A stretch of DNA of 64,000 bases from an uncultured Alphaproteobacteria bacterium (GTDB taxonomy: Bacteria; Pseudomonadota; Alphaproteobacteria; Rs-D84), in NCBI GenBank assembly GCA_944392775.1, contig CALXXV010000006.1:215270-279269 (forward strand), in the 5' to 3' direction. How positions within the stretch are numbered: the first letter of the stretch is position 1; each line of letters starts with the position of its first letter. Below the pieces are notes generated by a model. It was not told where the DNA came from. It saw only the letters and a list, made by a program, of their open reading frames with translations, and did no database searches. This document shows, piece by piece, positions 33,404-43,416 of the stretch. The translations under genes were made by a program, and so were the position numbers.

Positions 33404-34159
33404 TGTTTTTTGCCATTTTAATGTGGCGTTTATATATTGTTCGGCTCTTTTTATATCAAATGTTTTTGTACCTGGCGTTTTTAATTTACCTTCTGCGTCT
33501 ATCCATATATCTGTTCTGTTGCCGGCAACCTTTGCAATTTTATCAAGGTTTTCCGAAACATTTTCTGGTGACAGACCACCTGCGTAACCTTGTGGGTGTG
33601 CTTCAAATAAAGGCGCGCGCCAGTTTTTTGTCAGTTTGCCTGCACCACCAGATGTATCGTATAAAATGGAAAAGTTTGTTTCTACATTAAACCTTTTCAT
33701 TCTATTATCAAGTCTTTGCATTCTGTGGTATTCGGATGTGCCGTATTGAAAAATAAATTCACGATTAGGATAATTTTTTAATATTCTGGCAATATTATCT
33801 GTTTTAAATAATTTAGTTTTACTTCCATGAATATTTATTTGCCAGCGGTGAATAGCTGGTGTGCCATCTTCACGAAGTAAAAAGAATAAGTCTATTAAAT
33901 CTGGTGCCAGAATTCCCTGACAGAATTTATCACACCAGTCTAAGTTTAAGTGTACAGCAAGATTCGGTGCGGTTGGCATACTTAAAGATTCTTTTAAAAG
34001 ACATTCGAACCATTTACGTCTAGGCATATCAAAAGACATTTTTGATGGATGCGCTTGCACTGCTATTTCCACATTTGGTGCAATTTGGGACATGCGCAAG
34101 ATATCTTCAATAGGGGTATCTTCACGTGGGTCAGAGCAGGTTATATAACGTAATTGCAT
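33398..34159 (-). CDS. TrpF-like TIM-barrel protein of unknown function
   Basis: A 253-aa soluble protein. Parts recall phosphoribosylanthranilate isomerase: alternating strands and helices, IAVQAHPSKM, LAVHLNLDWCD, WQINIHG, and especially GYAGGLSPENVSENL near residue 192, which resembles the TrpF phosphate-binding LAGGLNPENV. No other tryptophan genes are near, and the TrpF catalytic Cys/Asp are not clearly placed, so the substrate is unknown. It begins 2 bp after rlmN ends and closes the lptF-lptD-surA-rlmN run. Alternatives are another (beta/alpha)8 enzyme with a phosphorylated substrate. Confidence 0.6.
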   Translation of the reverse strand: MQLRYITCSDPREDTPIEDILRMSQIAPNVEIAVQAHPSKMSFDMPRRKWFECLLKESLSMPTAPNLAVHLNLDWCDKFCQGILAPDLIDLFFLLREDGTPAIHRWQINIHGSKTKLFKTDNIARILKNYPNREFIFQYGTSEYHRMQRLDNRMKRFNVETNFSILYDTSGGAGKLTKNWRAPLFEAHPQGYAGGLSPENVSENLDKIAKVAGNRTDIWIDAEGKLKTPGTKTFDIKRAEQYINATLKWQKTK

Positions 34160-34161
34160 GT

Positions 34162-35262
34162 TTATGCCTTTTTGTTATTCAGACGTAATTGACCACAGGC
34201 ACTCCCTATATCCTGCCCACGTTCGCGTCGTATTCTGGTGTGAATACCATTTTTTATTAAAATATCTTGGAATCTGTGAACTGCATTTCCAGAAGGTGAT
34301 GCAAAGTCGCGTTCATCAACCGCATTCCATGGTATTAGATTTACCATACAGTTTTTGCCTTTTAATAAATCAGACAATTTTTCTGCATATTCTGGGGTGC
34401 AGTTAAATAACGCTGTTTCACCGTCAGAATTCTTTTTTCCAAGTAATATATATTCAATCATCAATTGACGGTTGTGCAGGTCTGAAAATTCAAAAGCGGC
34501 ATCTAATACCTCTGCCAACTTGTATTTATTATTAATCGGCATAATTTGACTGCGTAATTCGTCGATTGGTGCATGCAGAGATATCGCAAGATTTATAGGT
34601 CTGCCCCATGTAATTAAATCTTTAATACCTGGTACGATACCGCAAGTAGAAACGGTAATTTTCCGCCAGCCTATACCCATATCTTTATTTGCGCGTTCTA
34701 TGAATCCAATGACATTTTCTGTGTTCTGTAAGGGTTCGCCTGTTCCCATAACAACGATATGCGATACATCCTCATTATTTGCGTCACCATTAGGTCTGAT
34801 AGCGCGGTCCGAGAACCTGTCAGAACGTAATTCCCATTGGGCTACAAGGATTTGCGAGAATATTTCATTCACAGTTAAATTACGTTTAAGCCCTAACAAA
34901 GTACTTGCACAGAATTTGCATCCCATTGCGCAACCTGCCTGAGAACTTACGCAAACACTATTACCATAACTTGTACGCATCAGCACGCATTCTATTTGCT
35001 CGTTATCGTGTAACTCCAACAGGAATTTGGTAGTTTGTCCGTCAGAAGATTCAAGTTTTTTTACTATTTTTACTGGTAATGTCTGAGCATTTTTATCCAA
35101 TTCCCTGCGCAGATTTTCTGGTAAGTTTTTCATAGAAACGAAATCTGGTGCCCCACGTAATAACCATTCACGAATTTGCTTTGCGCGAAATTTAGGTTGC
35201 CCAAATTTTTCTAAAAATTCTATCAGTTCACTATCTGTGAAGTTAAAAAGTATAGGTTTCAT
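34162..35262 (-). CDS. rlmN: Dual-specificity 23S rRNA/tRNA adenosine C2-methyltransferase RlmN
   Basis: Radical SAM enzyme that methylates C2 of A2503 in 23S rRNA and of A37 in some tRNAs. KFRAKQIREWL lies in the N-terminal domain. The radical SAM cluster is CAMGCKFC (Cys-x3-Cys-x2-Cys) near residue 113. GTGEPLQN and ISLHAP follow, and the catalytic C-terminal Cys lies in RGQDIGSACGQL. 366 aa, typical. Its ATG overlaps the surA-like stop as ATGA, so it is translated in coupling with the envelope genes. Confidence 0.96.
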   Translation of the reverse strand: MKPILFNFTDSELIEFLEKFGQPKFRAKQIREWLLRGAPDFVSMKNLPENLRRELDKNAQTLPVKIVKKLESSDGQTTKFLLELHDNEQIECVLMRTSYGNSVCVSSQAGCAMGCKFCASTLLGLKRNLTVNEIFSQILVAQWELRSDRFSDRAIRPNGDANNEDVSHIVVMGTGEPLQNTENVIGFIERANKDMGIGWRKITVSTCGIVPGIKDLITWGRPINLAISLHAPIDELRSQIMPINNKYKLAEVLDAAFEFSDLHNRQLMIEYILLGKKNSDGETALFNCTPEYAEKLSDLLKGKNCMVNLIPWNAVDERDFASPSGNAVHRFQDILIKNGIHTRIRRERGQDIGSACGQLRLNNKKA

Positions 35263-36080
35263 AGTTTGTATCTGTCGTCGTTTATTACAATTACGGCCTT
35301 GCGACGTAATTGTTTAAGTTGTTGATCTGCGATAAACATAGCCTGTTTATACAATGCGTTTTGTTTAATTACTTCATCTAATTTACCATATTCATCCGTT
35401 TTCTTTGTACTACATACCAGCAGAACAGAACGGTCAACGACCGGAGACCATGTTAATTTAGGTAAACTTACTACGCGTTCGCGAATGTCTTCAGATAATT
35501 CATATTGAAGAGCCGTAAATTTTTGTGGTGCACCACCAAGGTCTTCTGCCATTTTTATAGCTTCGTCGCAACTTTGGGGTTTCGTAAGTTTTGTCGCAAC
35601 ATCCGCAGGAATATCAACCAATCTTACAATTGTCATTTCTATAGGTAATCCATGTTCACGTGCTAAACTTGTTTTTTCTGCTGCAATGTCTTCTTTTGAT
35701 ATTTCTATTGTTGGCATTATTGTTCTAGCTATTATAATTTGCCAAGCAATCTCTGATTTCATTGCTGATATTGCCATTGCTTTTTCAGATGCGGTTAGGT
35801 CACCCAGATTCATTCTTTTTATTTCTTTTTCTGCGTCTTCATCTTCTGGTGTAACACCGAAATTAGCTGCATAAGTAAGTTTTATATTATCGTCGATAAT
35901 GTTTTGTAATGCTTGGCGTCTATTGTCAGTTGAAGTTTGTCCTTGTTTGTTCATTAATTTTGTGCGGGCAGTTATGTCTGTATCTGTTATAGGGGTTCCG
36001 TTTACATTTGCTACTATTACCGCGCTAAAACATGGAAAGCTAAAAAAACAAGAGATCATTATAAATATAGCTTTTTTCAT
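35259..36080 (-). CDS. SurA-like periplasmic chaperone without an evident PPIase domain
   Basis: Position directly after lptD and an N-terminal SurA-type domain suggest a chaperone for outer-membrane proteins. Signal peptide KKAIFIMISCFFSFPCFSA, then VANVNGTPITDTDITART and the helical ALQNIIDDNIKLTYAANFGV typical of SurA_N. The following part (EMTIVRLVDIP...) occupies the place of a parvulin domain but lacks recognisable parvulin motifs. 273 aa against about 430 for E. coli SurA. It overlaps rlmN by ATGA and lies 12 bp after lptD. Confidence 0.78.
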   Translation of the reverse strand: MKKAIFIMISCFFSFPCFSAVIVANVNGTPITDTDITARTKLMNKQGQTSTDNRRQALQNIIDDNIKLTYAANFGVTPEDEDAEKEIKRMNLGDLTASEKAMAISAMKSEIAWQIIIARTIMPTIEISKEDIAAEKTSLAREHGLPIEMTIVRLVDIPADVATKLTKPQSCDEAIKMAEDLGGAPQKFTALQYELSEDIRERVVSLPKLTWSPVVDRSVLLVCSTKKTDEYGKLDEVIKQNALYKQAMFIADQQLKQLRRKAVIVINDDRYKL

Positions 36081-36092
36081 TCTTTCTTCCTT

Positions 36093-38105
36093 TTAGTATC
36101 TTTGACCGTCAATACTCATTCCAAATCTGAATTGGAAAGTAGTTGTTCCGACATAGTCATCTTTTATTGCATTATCATGACGATATTCTATAGATAAATA
36201 ATAACATGGATGGGTATAAAATAAACCACCGGAATGTCTTTGAAAGTCACCATATGTCATGTTGTATATAGAGTTAAACCTTAAAGACCATCTATTAGAG
36301 ATTTGTAACCCAAAACCTGCCGCAAGTTCATTTATGTCATCGTCCATAGTATAGGCATCAATAAATTGTCTAGACCATATATGACCAATGTTTATAAAGT
36401 TTTTAGAGGTCCCTATTATTCCTGTTGTTTCAATATGGCGCAGTGATGCATCCATTCGTGATAGCCTGAAACGACTTGATACATCAATCCATTTCATATT
36501 GTTGTATTCTATTCTGCCAACAAAATCGGATGCACCGTTATGAAAACCGCTATTCGGGTCTGTTGTATCCCTGTCTTTAAAATCATAAGTTTGACCTAGA
36601 AATAATTCGAACATTTGATTGTCCGCATTAAATGCGGCCCACCTTACGCCGTAATCAGCATATGTGCCGTTTTCCCATAAATCTAAACCTGAAAATCTGT
36701 TGTTTGAGAAAAGCGTTGTATCTGATAAAAATGCACCAGCTGAATCGTTGTTTAAAGTAAATTGATCTTCTTCTGTATGGCGCATTATAGTCAGCCTTGC
36801 ACGAGGTTCTATCACCTGAGTCCATGTGTCTGTAGGTTTAAATAAAGGCAATCCCCATTCTATGTAACCACTGGGTAAAAAGCGATCTTTTAATCCCGAG
36901 AATGTTTGCTTGTTTATCATTTCTGTATTGTCGAAATGATATACATCATATCTTGCTGATAGGCTTGCCGTTATTCTATTGCCCCCCCATATTGTCCAAG
37001 GAGATGTTATCCTTGCATCTCCTATCATACGTTGAGAAGCGGTTTTTTCGCCAGATATTCCAAGTACATCCGCATTAAATGTAAGGTATGTTTCTTTGAA
37101 TATAGGGGGCGTTTGATATGTAGCACGAATATTCGGTAAAATATTTCCAGTAGGTGCAGAATAATTTCCGGTTGAATCTCTTAATTCTTGGAATATATGG
37201 GCGTCAGCAACAACATAACTAGATTGACCAAATAATTCGATTGAAGCCCCAGAATCTAAATATGGTTGATCATCATAAAATCCGTATTTTTGTAAAAATG
37301 TTTTATCAGATGCCCTTTCTAAAAAAATATTTGCACGGGCATATTCCCCAAGTTCTATAAGATCATTGTTGAAAATATACCATCTGTTTTCACCAGCTTT
37401 ATTATGGGTATAAGCACCGCTAGTTCTATATTTTGAATGAGGCATATTTAATCTATGTTCAATTTGGAACAATGGATTTTCTTTTGTAATGTATGATGTC
37501 GTAAACGTTATATCATGTGTGTCAGATATTGATATGTATAAAGGTACGTTTATCTGCGTTCCCATGTTGTTGGTTGATTCAAAATCAGGTGTTAAAAAAC
37601 CTGTTTTATGTTTTATGCCTGGGTCAGGCATTTCAAAAATTGGCAACCAAAGGACTGGTATGTTATAAGTCCATAAAACAGGATTGTAAAATCGTAACAT
37701 TCTATCGTTCATGTCGTGTACGATTTTTTGTGTTGAAATACGCCATGCATCTCCATATGCGTCACAGTTATCACATGCAGTAAACGTTGCGTCTAAAGCG
37801 ATGGTTTCATTGCCTTCACGTGTAATGTTATCTGATTCTATGTATACATGATTCCCCAGCCAAAGTTTTATGTCATCTCCGGATAAGCTAGACCCGTCTT
37901 CAGAAAGATAGGAATCTGTTAAAGTCATTCTTTGGCCAGATTGGTTTACAATCTCTGTTTCACCAGATGTTTTTATCGTTTCTGTTTTTACATCGTATTC
38001 TATTTTTTCTGCTGTAATTGTTTTAGGGGCGTCTATGTCAATAGATGCGGCATAAACCGCACTAAAAGTCATATAAAAAATAAAAAATAAACTTAGTCTT
38101 TTCAT
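36093..38105 (-). CDS. lptD: LPS-assembly outer-membrane protein LptD
   Basis: Outer-membrane barrel that, with LptE, inserts lipopolysaccharide into the outer leaflet. A signal peptide (MKRLSLFFIFYMTFSAVYA) precedes an OstA/LptA-like N-domain: ITAEKIEYDVKTETI, then LTDSYLSEDGSSLSGDD. Then comes a disulfide-type CDNCD segment and the WLPIFEMPDP and KTGFLTPDF motifs that begin the barrel. Strand-rich repeats run to the C-terminal FQFRFGM. 670 aa from the ATG at 38105, which overlaps the lptF stop as ATGA; the upstream ATG at 38135 lies inside lptF and would hide the signal peptide. Confidence 0.94.
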   Translation of the reverse strand: MKRLSLFFIFYMTFSAVYAASIDIDAPKTITAEKIEYDVKTETIKTSGETEIVNQSGQRMTLTDSYLSEDGSSLSGDDIKLWLGNHVYIESDNITREGNETIALDATFTACDNCDAYGDAWRISTQKIVHDMNDRMLRFYNPVLWTYNIPVLWLPIFEMPDPGIKHKTGFLTPDFESTNNMGTQINVPLYISISDTHDITFTTSYITKENPLFQIEHRLNMPHSKYRTSGAYTHNKAGENRWYIFNNDLIELGEYARANIFLERASDKTFLQKYGFYDDQPYLDSGASIELFGQSSYVVADAHIFQELRDSTGNYSAPTGNILPNIRATYQTPPIFKETYLTFNADVLGISGEKTASQRMIGDARITSPWTIWGGNRITASLSARYDVYHFDNTEMINKQTFSGLKDRFLPSGYIEWGLPLFKPTDTWTQVIEPRARLTIMRHTEEDQFTLNNDSAGAFLSDTTLFSNNRFSGLDLWENGTYADYGVRWAAFNADNQMFELFLGQTYDFKDRDTTDPNSGFHNGASDFVGRIEYNNMKWIDVSSRFRLSRMDASLRHIETTGIIGTSKNFINIGHIWSRQFIDAYTMDDDINELAAGFGLQISNRWSLRFNSIYNMTYGDFQRHSGGLFYTHPCYYLSIEYRHDNAIKDDYVGTTTFQFRFGMSIDGQRY

Positions 38106-39160
38106 TTCTTTAATAATACAAATAAAATCCCACACAGTACAATAAACAAACTAAGCGCTAATAAACCAAGCCCCGTTATACTGCCTATAATATTAGATGC
38201 AGACATAAATAAAGACATTGCAACTGCCATTGCAGCTACGGCAAAAGCAGGAGCAAAACTTGCCCTTCTTCGCAGCAAGGATGTTTTTAATAAAATTGTT
38301 GCGCATAGTGCAGCTAGTATAATATTCATAAATGGACCAAGAAATCTTGTGCATAATTCTGCTAAAACCATTTTATGTTGTTTTTCTGATGGCGAATCTA
38401 GAACTGTAGATATTAAATTGTAGGTAGGTATTCTTCGAACTTTAAATACAGATTCTCCTTCTTTATCAGCAACATTTAAATCCATATCAAAACTTTCGAA
38501 TGTCCCTGTTGTCATTGTAGAACCGTTTGTTTGCAACGCGCCATTACTCATTACAATTGATAAACCGCGTGTAGTAGATACTAACTTTCCTTTTTCTGCA
38601 AATATTGTAATTGGTGCACTTTCGTCACGCATATCAGACAGCATTACTTGTGATAAATCGTGACCTGACACCTTATCAACATATACTACTAATCCATTCG
38701 CTAATTGCGTAAAAGCAGATTCTTGCAATTTCATATGGGCAAGCCCATAACGTAAATTCCATTGGGTATTATAAAATTTTGCTTGTGTAATAGGAACAAT
38801 CCATAAATTTAAAATTAAATGCAATACTGTTAAAATGGCGGCAATAATTAAAGCTGGCTTTGCGATTTGATATGGGGATAAACCTGCCGCAGCCATAACG
38901 GTTATTTCATTATCAGAAATCAACTTATTATATACGAATATTATTGCTATAAAAGTTACAAAAGGCACAATGATTGATATTATAAAAGGTACCATCAAAA
39001 TGGTAAGACCTAAAAAACTGGTAAGTTCTATTCCATAACTCAATAAAAATTTCATCATGGTCATAATCTGAACCATCCATGCAAGACCTGTTAAAACTAG
39101 CAACAGCATGATGAATATGGCGATTAATTGTCGCGTAAAATACCGATTTATTATTTTCAT
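38102..39160 (-). CDS. lptF: LPS export permease of the LptF/LptG family
   Basis: Inner-membrane permease that, with its partner and LptB, extracts LPS and passes it to the periplasmic bridge. Three N-terminal and three C-terminal membrane helices flank a periplasmic beta-jellyroll (residues 150-250). The N-terminal NRYFTRQLIAIFIML and NEITVMAAAGLSPYQI coupling segment are family hallmarks. 352 aa from the ATG at 39160 (an upstream ATG at 39196 adds 12 residues). Only one of the two permeases is present here; LptF and LptG are hard to tell apart by reading, so the symbol is provisional. First gene of lptF-lptD-surA-rlmN. Confidence 0.85.
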   Translation of the reverse strand: MKIINRYFTRQLIAIFIMLLLVLTGLAWMVQIMTMMKFLLSYGIELTSFLGLTILMVPFIISIIVPFVTFIAIIFVYNKLISDNEITVMAAAGLSPYQIAKPALIIAAILTVLHLILNLWIVPITQAKFYNTQWNLRYGLAHMKLQESAFTQLANGLVVYVDKVSGHDLSQVMLSDMRDESAPITIFAEKGKLVSTTRGLSIVMSNGALQTNGSTMTTGTFESFDMDLNVADKEGESVFKVRRIPTYNLISTVLDSPSEKQHKMVLAELCTRFLGPFMNIILAALCATILLKTSLLRRRASFAPAFAVAAMAVAMSLFMSASNIIGSITGLGLLALSLFIVLCGILFVLLKK

Positions 39161-39244
39161 AATTTCAAGTATAAAGCCCAAAATCGACACCGTCAAATTA
39201 TATTTAATTAAATAAGCACTTAAAATAGTTAATTTTAATAGATT

Positions 39245-39276
39245 TTGCTTGCATTTTAATGATTCGATGATAATAT
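39245..39276 (+). promoter_or_regulatory. Possible nusA-infB promoter
   Basis: Either TTGCTT-18 bp-GATAAT or TTGCAT-16 bp-TAATAT; the boxes overlap. The leader then carries a strong hairpin. Confidence 0.4.
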
Positions 39277-39300
39277 AAATGATGTTCTTAAAAGTTTTTT

Positions 39301-39328
39301 AAGGGCGGGGTTGAAAAACCCCGCTCTT
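39301..39328 (+). promoter_or_regulatory. Strong hairpin in the nusA leader
   Basis: AAGGGCGGGGTT-GAAA-AACCCCGCTCTT forms a 12-bp stem with one G-U pair, followed by only a short T-rich stretch. It lies between the putative promoter and nusA and could be an attenuator or a processing site. Confidence 0.5.
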
Positions 39329-39361
39329 TCAGTAAAATAATAAATAACAAGGAGAATACAA

Positions 39362-40900
39362 ATGTCTTTTGTTTCGATGCCACGTCAGGATTTATTATTA
39401 GCTATTGATTCTTTGGCACAAGAAAAGCAAATCGACCGTGACATAGTTATAGAGTCGTTAGAAGCGGCAATCGCGAAAATAGCAAAACATAAGTATGGTG
39501 AAGAATTTAATATTATCGCTGAAATTGATCGCAAAAATGGTGCAATACATGTAAAACGTTTGTTTGAAGTCATTGAATCTCCGGAATCAAAAGGCGAAGA
39601 ATATGACGCCAATACGATGCTGACTGTTGCGCAAGCAAAGAAATATTCCAAAGAACCTAAAATTGGCGATACGGTTGAAGACCCGTTGCCGGAACCAGAA
39701 TTTGGGCGTATGGCGTTTCAAACGGCTCGTCAAATAATGACAGCACGTGTTCGTGATGCAGAAAAAGGACGTCAGTACGAAGAATTTAAAGATAATATTG
39801 GTGATATAGTAAGTGGTGTTGTAAAACGTATAGAGTTTGGCAATGTTTTTGTAGATATAAATGGTAAAGCCGAAGGGTATATAAAGGGTACAGAACTTAT
39901 CCCTGGTGAACGTCTGGCGGTTGGTGATCGCGTTCGTGCTCTTATAATGGATGTTGCGCGTTCTAATTCTGGTCCTCAGATTTTTTTAACTCGTACCCAT
40001 CCTATGTTCATGGAAAAATTATTTGTTCAGGAAGTACCAGAAATTTATGAGGGAATAATAAAAATTAAATCTGTTGCGCGTGCCCCTGGTAGTCATGCAA
40101 AAATAGCTGTTGAAACACAGGATCCTTCAATAGATGCTGTTGGTATGACAGTGGGTATTAAAGGGACAAGAATACAACCAGTAATAAACGAATGTCATGG
40201 TGAAAAAATAGACGTTATTTTGTATTCAGAAGATCCTGCTGTCTTTATAGTAAACGCAATGCAACCAGCAAAAGTTGCTAAAATAATTGTTGATGAGGAT
40301 ACGCGTAGTGCTGCAATTGTTGTAACAGAAGATCAGCAATCTTTGGCAATTGGGCGTCGTGGTCAGAATGTTCGTTTGGCGTCTCAATTAACGGGTTGGA
40401 ACATTGATGTAATGAACGAGGCTGAAGAACAAGAACGTAGAACAAAAGAAATAAAAGAAAAAACCGAGCTGTTTATCAAGGGGTTGGACGTTGATGAAAT
40501 GATAGCTCATTTATTGATAACAGAAGGTTTTAGAACAATAGAAGAAATTGCTTTTGTTGATAGCGGTGAATTAGAAAGTATCGAAGGGTTTAATGCGGAA
40601 TTAGCCACAGAATTACAAAATCGTGCCAAAGCATATTTAACCAAGCAAGAACAGGATTATAAAGATGAAGGACATAAATTAGGAATGTCAGACGATTTAT
40701 TAAACTTTGACTTTATTAAACGTCCTGTAATAATGCAGTTAGGTAATGCAGGTATAAAATCACTAGAAGATCTGGCCGATTTGTCTACAGATGAATTGGT
40801 AGAAATCTTGGGTGAAGATACTATGAGTTCTCGTTTAGCAGGTCGTGTAATCATGAAAGCACGAGAATTAGCATATGGAATAACACAGGGTGAAGAATAA
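39362..40900 (+). CDS. nusA: Transcription termination/antitermination factor NusA
   Basis: Binds RNA polymerase and modulates pausing, termination and antitermination. Domains in order: N-terminal RNAP-binding domain; an S1 domain (GDIVSGVVKRIEFGNVFVDI near residue 138); two KH domains with VGIKGTRIQPVINE and AIGRRGQNVRLA; and a C-terminal helix-hairpin region with two acidic repeats (LLITEGFRTIEEIA; LGNAGIKSLEDLA). 512 aa. AAGGAGAA precedes the ATG. rimP normally precedes nusA, but here lptF is divergent; ylxR, often between nusA and infB, is also missing. Confidence 0.96.
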   Translation: MSFVSMPRQDLLLAIDSLAQEKQIDRDIVIESLEAAIAKIAKHKYGEEFNIIAEIDRKNGAIHVKRLFEVIESPESKGEEYDANTMLTVAQAKKYSKEPKIGDTVEDPLPEPEFGRMAFQTARQIMTARVRDAEKGRQYEEFKDNIGDIVSGVVKRIEFGNVFVDINGKAEGYIKGTELIPGERLAVGDRVRALIMDVARSNSGPQIFLTRTHPMFMEKLFVQEVPEIYEGIIKIKSVARAPGSHAKIAVETQDPSIDAVGMTVGIKGTRIQPVINECHGEKIDVILYSEDPAVFIVNAMQPAKVAKIIVDEDTRSAAIVVTEDQQSLAIGRRGQNVRLASQLTGWNIDVMNEAEEQERRTKEIKEKTELFIKGLDVDEMIAHLLITEGFRTIEEIAFVDSGELESIEGFNAELATELQNRAKAYLTKQEQDYKDEGHKLGMSDDLLNFDFIKRPVIMQLGNAGIKSLEDLADLSTDELVEILGEDTMSSRLAGRVIMKARELAYGITQGEE

Positions 40901-40914
40901 CGAATGGTTTGAAT

Positions 40915-40935
40915 CCGCGGGTAGTCCCGCGGAAC
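40915..40935 (+). other. GC-rich hairpin between nusA and infB
   Basis: TCCGCGGG-TAGT-CCCGCGGA in the 50-bp gap. Without a T tract it is unlikely to terminate; it may be an mRNA processing or stability element separating nusA from infB expression. Confidence 0.6.
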
Positions 40936-40951
40936 ATACAAAGGTTGAAAT

Positions 40952-43333
40952 ATGGCAACATTAACACTTGGAAAATCAGTAACAATAGATGCGGTACAAA
41001 GCAAAAAGGGCGATGCAGTGTTTGTAGAACGTCGTCGTCGCGTTGTTGCACCGGGTAGTAAAGAATTACGAGAAGAACCGACTGCGCCGTCTGTACCGCG
41101 TAATGCAGCAGACGAGAAGTTGCGTGCAGTATTAGAAGCCGCGCGTGCACGAGAAGAGGAAAGAAAAAAGCGTGAAGCAGAAGAAGAAGCTTTACGCGCA
41201 GCGCGTGAAGCAGAAATTGCTCGTGAAAACCGTGAATATGAACAAGTAAAAGAACAATTAGCCGCGCGTGAAAGTGCTATAACTGTTCCAGATGAAGAAA
41301 AAAGTGCACCTGTTTCTAAAAAACATCATACTCAATCAGAAAATCAGCAATTTAATTCTTGGAATAAATCTTTGCGTGATGACGAAGATATAAGACCAAG
41401 TAAATTTAGTAAAAAAGAGTTTAAAAAAACCGGTAAGATTTCGTTACACGATATTGTTATTGGTGAAGGTGATGATGAAGATGAAATCGGATTACGTGGT
41501 GCAAATAGACGTAGATCAGAAGCTTCTTTAAAACGTTTCCGTGAAAAAGCACGTGCTGTATTTTCTGCTCCTCAGAAAGTGGAACATATTGTTACATTAG
41601 GAGATACAATAACAGTAAAAGATTTAGCTGCAGCAATGGCCGAAAAGGTCGGTAATGTTATCAAAAAATTGATGGAAATGGGGATGATGGCTTCGCAGAA
41701 CCAGTCAATTGATGCGGATACGGCGGAATTAATTGCAGGCGAATTCGGAGCAAAGGTAAAGCGCGTTGATGTAAAGCCTTATGCAGAACAGTTGGAACGT
41801 GAACCAAATCCAGAAAATTTGGTACATCGTGCACCTGTTGTTACTGTTGTAGGACATGTTGATCATGGTAAGACTTCGTTGTTAGACGCTTTTAGGCATG
41901 CAAATGTTGCTGCACGTGAAGCGGGGGGAATCACACAACATGTTTCTGCATATGAAGTTAAATCTAAATCTGGTCAAATGATTACCTTCTTGGACACGCC
42001 AGGACATGAAACTTTTACGGCTATGCGTGCACGTGGTGCGCAAATGGCTGATATTGTGGTTTTGGTTGTTGCGGCTAATGATTCTATAATGCCACAGACT
42101 ATAGAGGCAATAAATCATATTCGTGCGGCAAACGTTCCTTTTATTGTGGCCATAAATAAAATAGATTTACCAGAAGCCGATCCACAACGTGTAAAAATAG
42201 ACTTGCTTCAGCAAGAAGTGCAGGTTGAAGAAATGGGGGGGGATGTTCAATGTGTTGAAATTTCTGCTACCAAACATATCGGTTTAGACAAGTTAGAAGA
42301 AGCGATTTTGCTTCAGGCAGAAATGATGGATCTAAAGGCAGATCCTGATATGCCGGCAGTTGCATACGTTGTTGAAGCAAAAATGGAAAAGGGGCTTGGT
42401 GCGGTAGCTACTGTTTTAATGCGTCAGGGAACATTGTCTATTGGTGACGTATTTGTTGCAGGTGAAACATATGGGCGTGTTCGTGGCTTAATAAATTCAA
42501 ATGGGGAACGCATAAAATCTGTAAAACCGGGGCAACCAGCGGTAGTTTTAGGTTTGAATTCTGTCCCAAGTGCAGGTGATGATTTGCATGTTATGGAAAC
42601 AGATGCGCAAGCACGTGAAGTTGCTGCATATCGTGTGCAGAAAGCGAAAGACAAGGCAAACGCGGTTAAACGTTCTTCTTTAGAAGAGTTATTTGCAAAA
42701 CGTGACGAAAATAAAAAATTGATATTGCCAATTGTTTTACGTGCCGATGTTCAAGGTAGTGTGGAAGCAATTACTGATATGCTGAAAGAAATCAATACAG
42801 ATAAAGTAGGGGTAGAAGTATTATCTTCTGGTGTAGGTCAGATTACAGAAGGGGATATACGTTTAGCGTCTGCGTCTGGTGCGGTTATAATTGCGTTTAA
42901 TGTACGTGCAGATAGTATGGTTCGTGATATGGCACGTGCGAACGGTGTTGATATACGTTATCATAGTGTTGTATATCGTATAACTGACGAAATAAAAGAA
43001 ATCTTATCTGGTAAACTTGCACCGGAAAGAAAAGAAAACTTTATTGGTTACGCAGACGTTATTGCATTGTTTACAGTGGGCAAGGGTATACGTGTTGCAG
43101 GGTGTCGTGTATCTGAGGGCATTATAAAGAAAGACGCATTTGTCCGTTTGTTACGTAATAACATTGTTATTTATGATGGAAAAATCGGTGAATTGCGTCG
43201 CGAAAAGAACGAGGTCAAAGAAGTGTCAGGTGCGGGTGTTGAATTCGGTATGTCTTTTGATAAGTATAATGACTTAAAAGAAGGTGACCGTGTTGAATGC
43301 TACGAAGTTCAAGAAGTTCGGGCACAATTGTAA
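40952..43333 (+). CDS. infB: Translation initiation factor IF-2
   Basis: GTPase that brings fMet-tRNA to the 30S subunit and promotes subunit joining. A charged Arg/Glu/Ala-rich N-terminal part (residues 30-130) is followed by the IF2-N fold. The G domain has [14 protein letters not shown] near residue 298, DTPGHE and NKIDLPEAD. Domains II to IV follow, ending with [17 protein letters not shown] and the fMet-tRNA-binding C-domain. 793 aa. AAAGGTT lies before the ATG. It is linked with nusA in one operon and ends in a strong bidirectional terminator. Confidence 0.97.
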   Translation: MATLTLGKSVTIDAVQSKKGDAVFVERRRRVVAPGSKELREEPTAPSVPRNAADEKLRAVLEAARAREEERKKREAEEEALRAAREAEIARENREYEQVKEQLAARESAITVPDEEKSAPVSKKHHTQSENQQFNSWNKSLRDDEDIRPSKFSKKEFKKTGKISLHDIVIGEGDDEDEIGLRGANRRRSEASLKRFREKARAVFSAPQKVEHIVTLGDTITVKDLAAAMAEKVGNVIKKLMEMGMMASQNQSIDADTAELIAGEFGAKVKRVDVKPYAEQLEREPNPENLVHRAPVVTVVGHVDHGKTSLLDAFRHANVAAREAGGITQHVSAYEVKSKSGQMITFLDTPGHETFTAMRARGAQMADIVVLVVAANDSIMPQTIEAINHIRAANVPFIVAINKIDLPEADPQRVKIDLLQQEVQVEEMGGDVQCVEISATKHIGLDKLEEAILLQAEMMDLKADPDMPAVAYVVEAKMEKGLGAVATVLMRQGTLSIGDVFVAGETYGRVRGLINSNGERIKSVKPGQPAVVLGLNSVPSAGDDLHVMETDAQAREVAAYRVQKAKDKANAVKRSSLEELFAKRDENKKLILPIVLRADVQGSVEAITDMLKEINTDKVGVEVLSSGVGQITEGDIRLASASGAVIIAFNVRADSMVRDMARANGVDIRYHSVVYRITDEIKEILSGKLAPERKENFIGYADVIALFTVGKGIRVAGCRVSEGIIKKDAFVRLLRNNIVIYDGKIGELRREKNEVKEVSGAGVEFGMSFDKYNDLKEGDRVECYEVQEVRAQL

Positions 43334-43354
43334 AGACGTAAAATCGTTTTTGTA

Positions 43355-43388
43355 AAAAACGACCCATGTTTGAAGATGGGTCGTTTTA
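43355..43388. terminator. Bidirectional terminator between infB and der
   Basis: AAAAACGACCCAT - 8-nt loop - ATGGGTCGTTTTA between convergent genes. Confidence 0.85.
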
Positions 43389-43416
43389 CTATGTCGGTAC
43401 AGATTGATAATATTTA

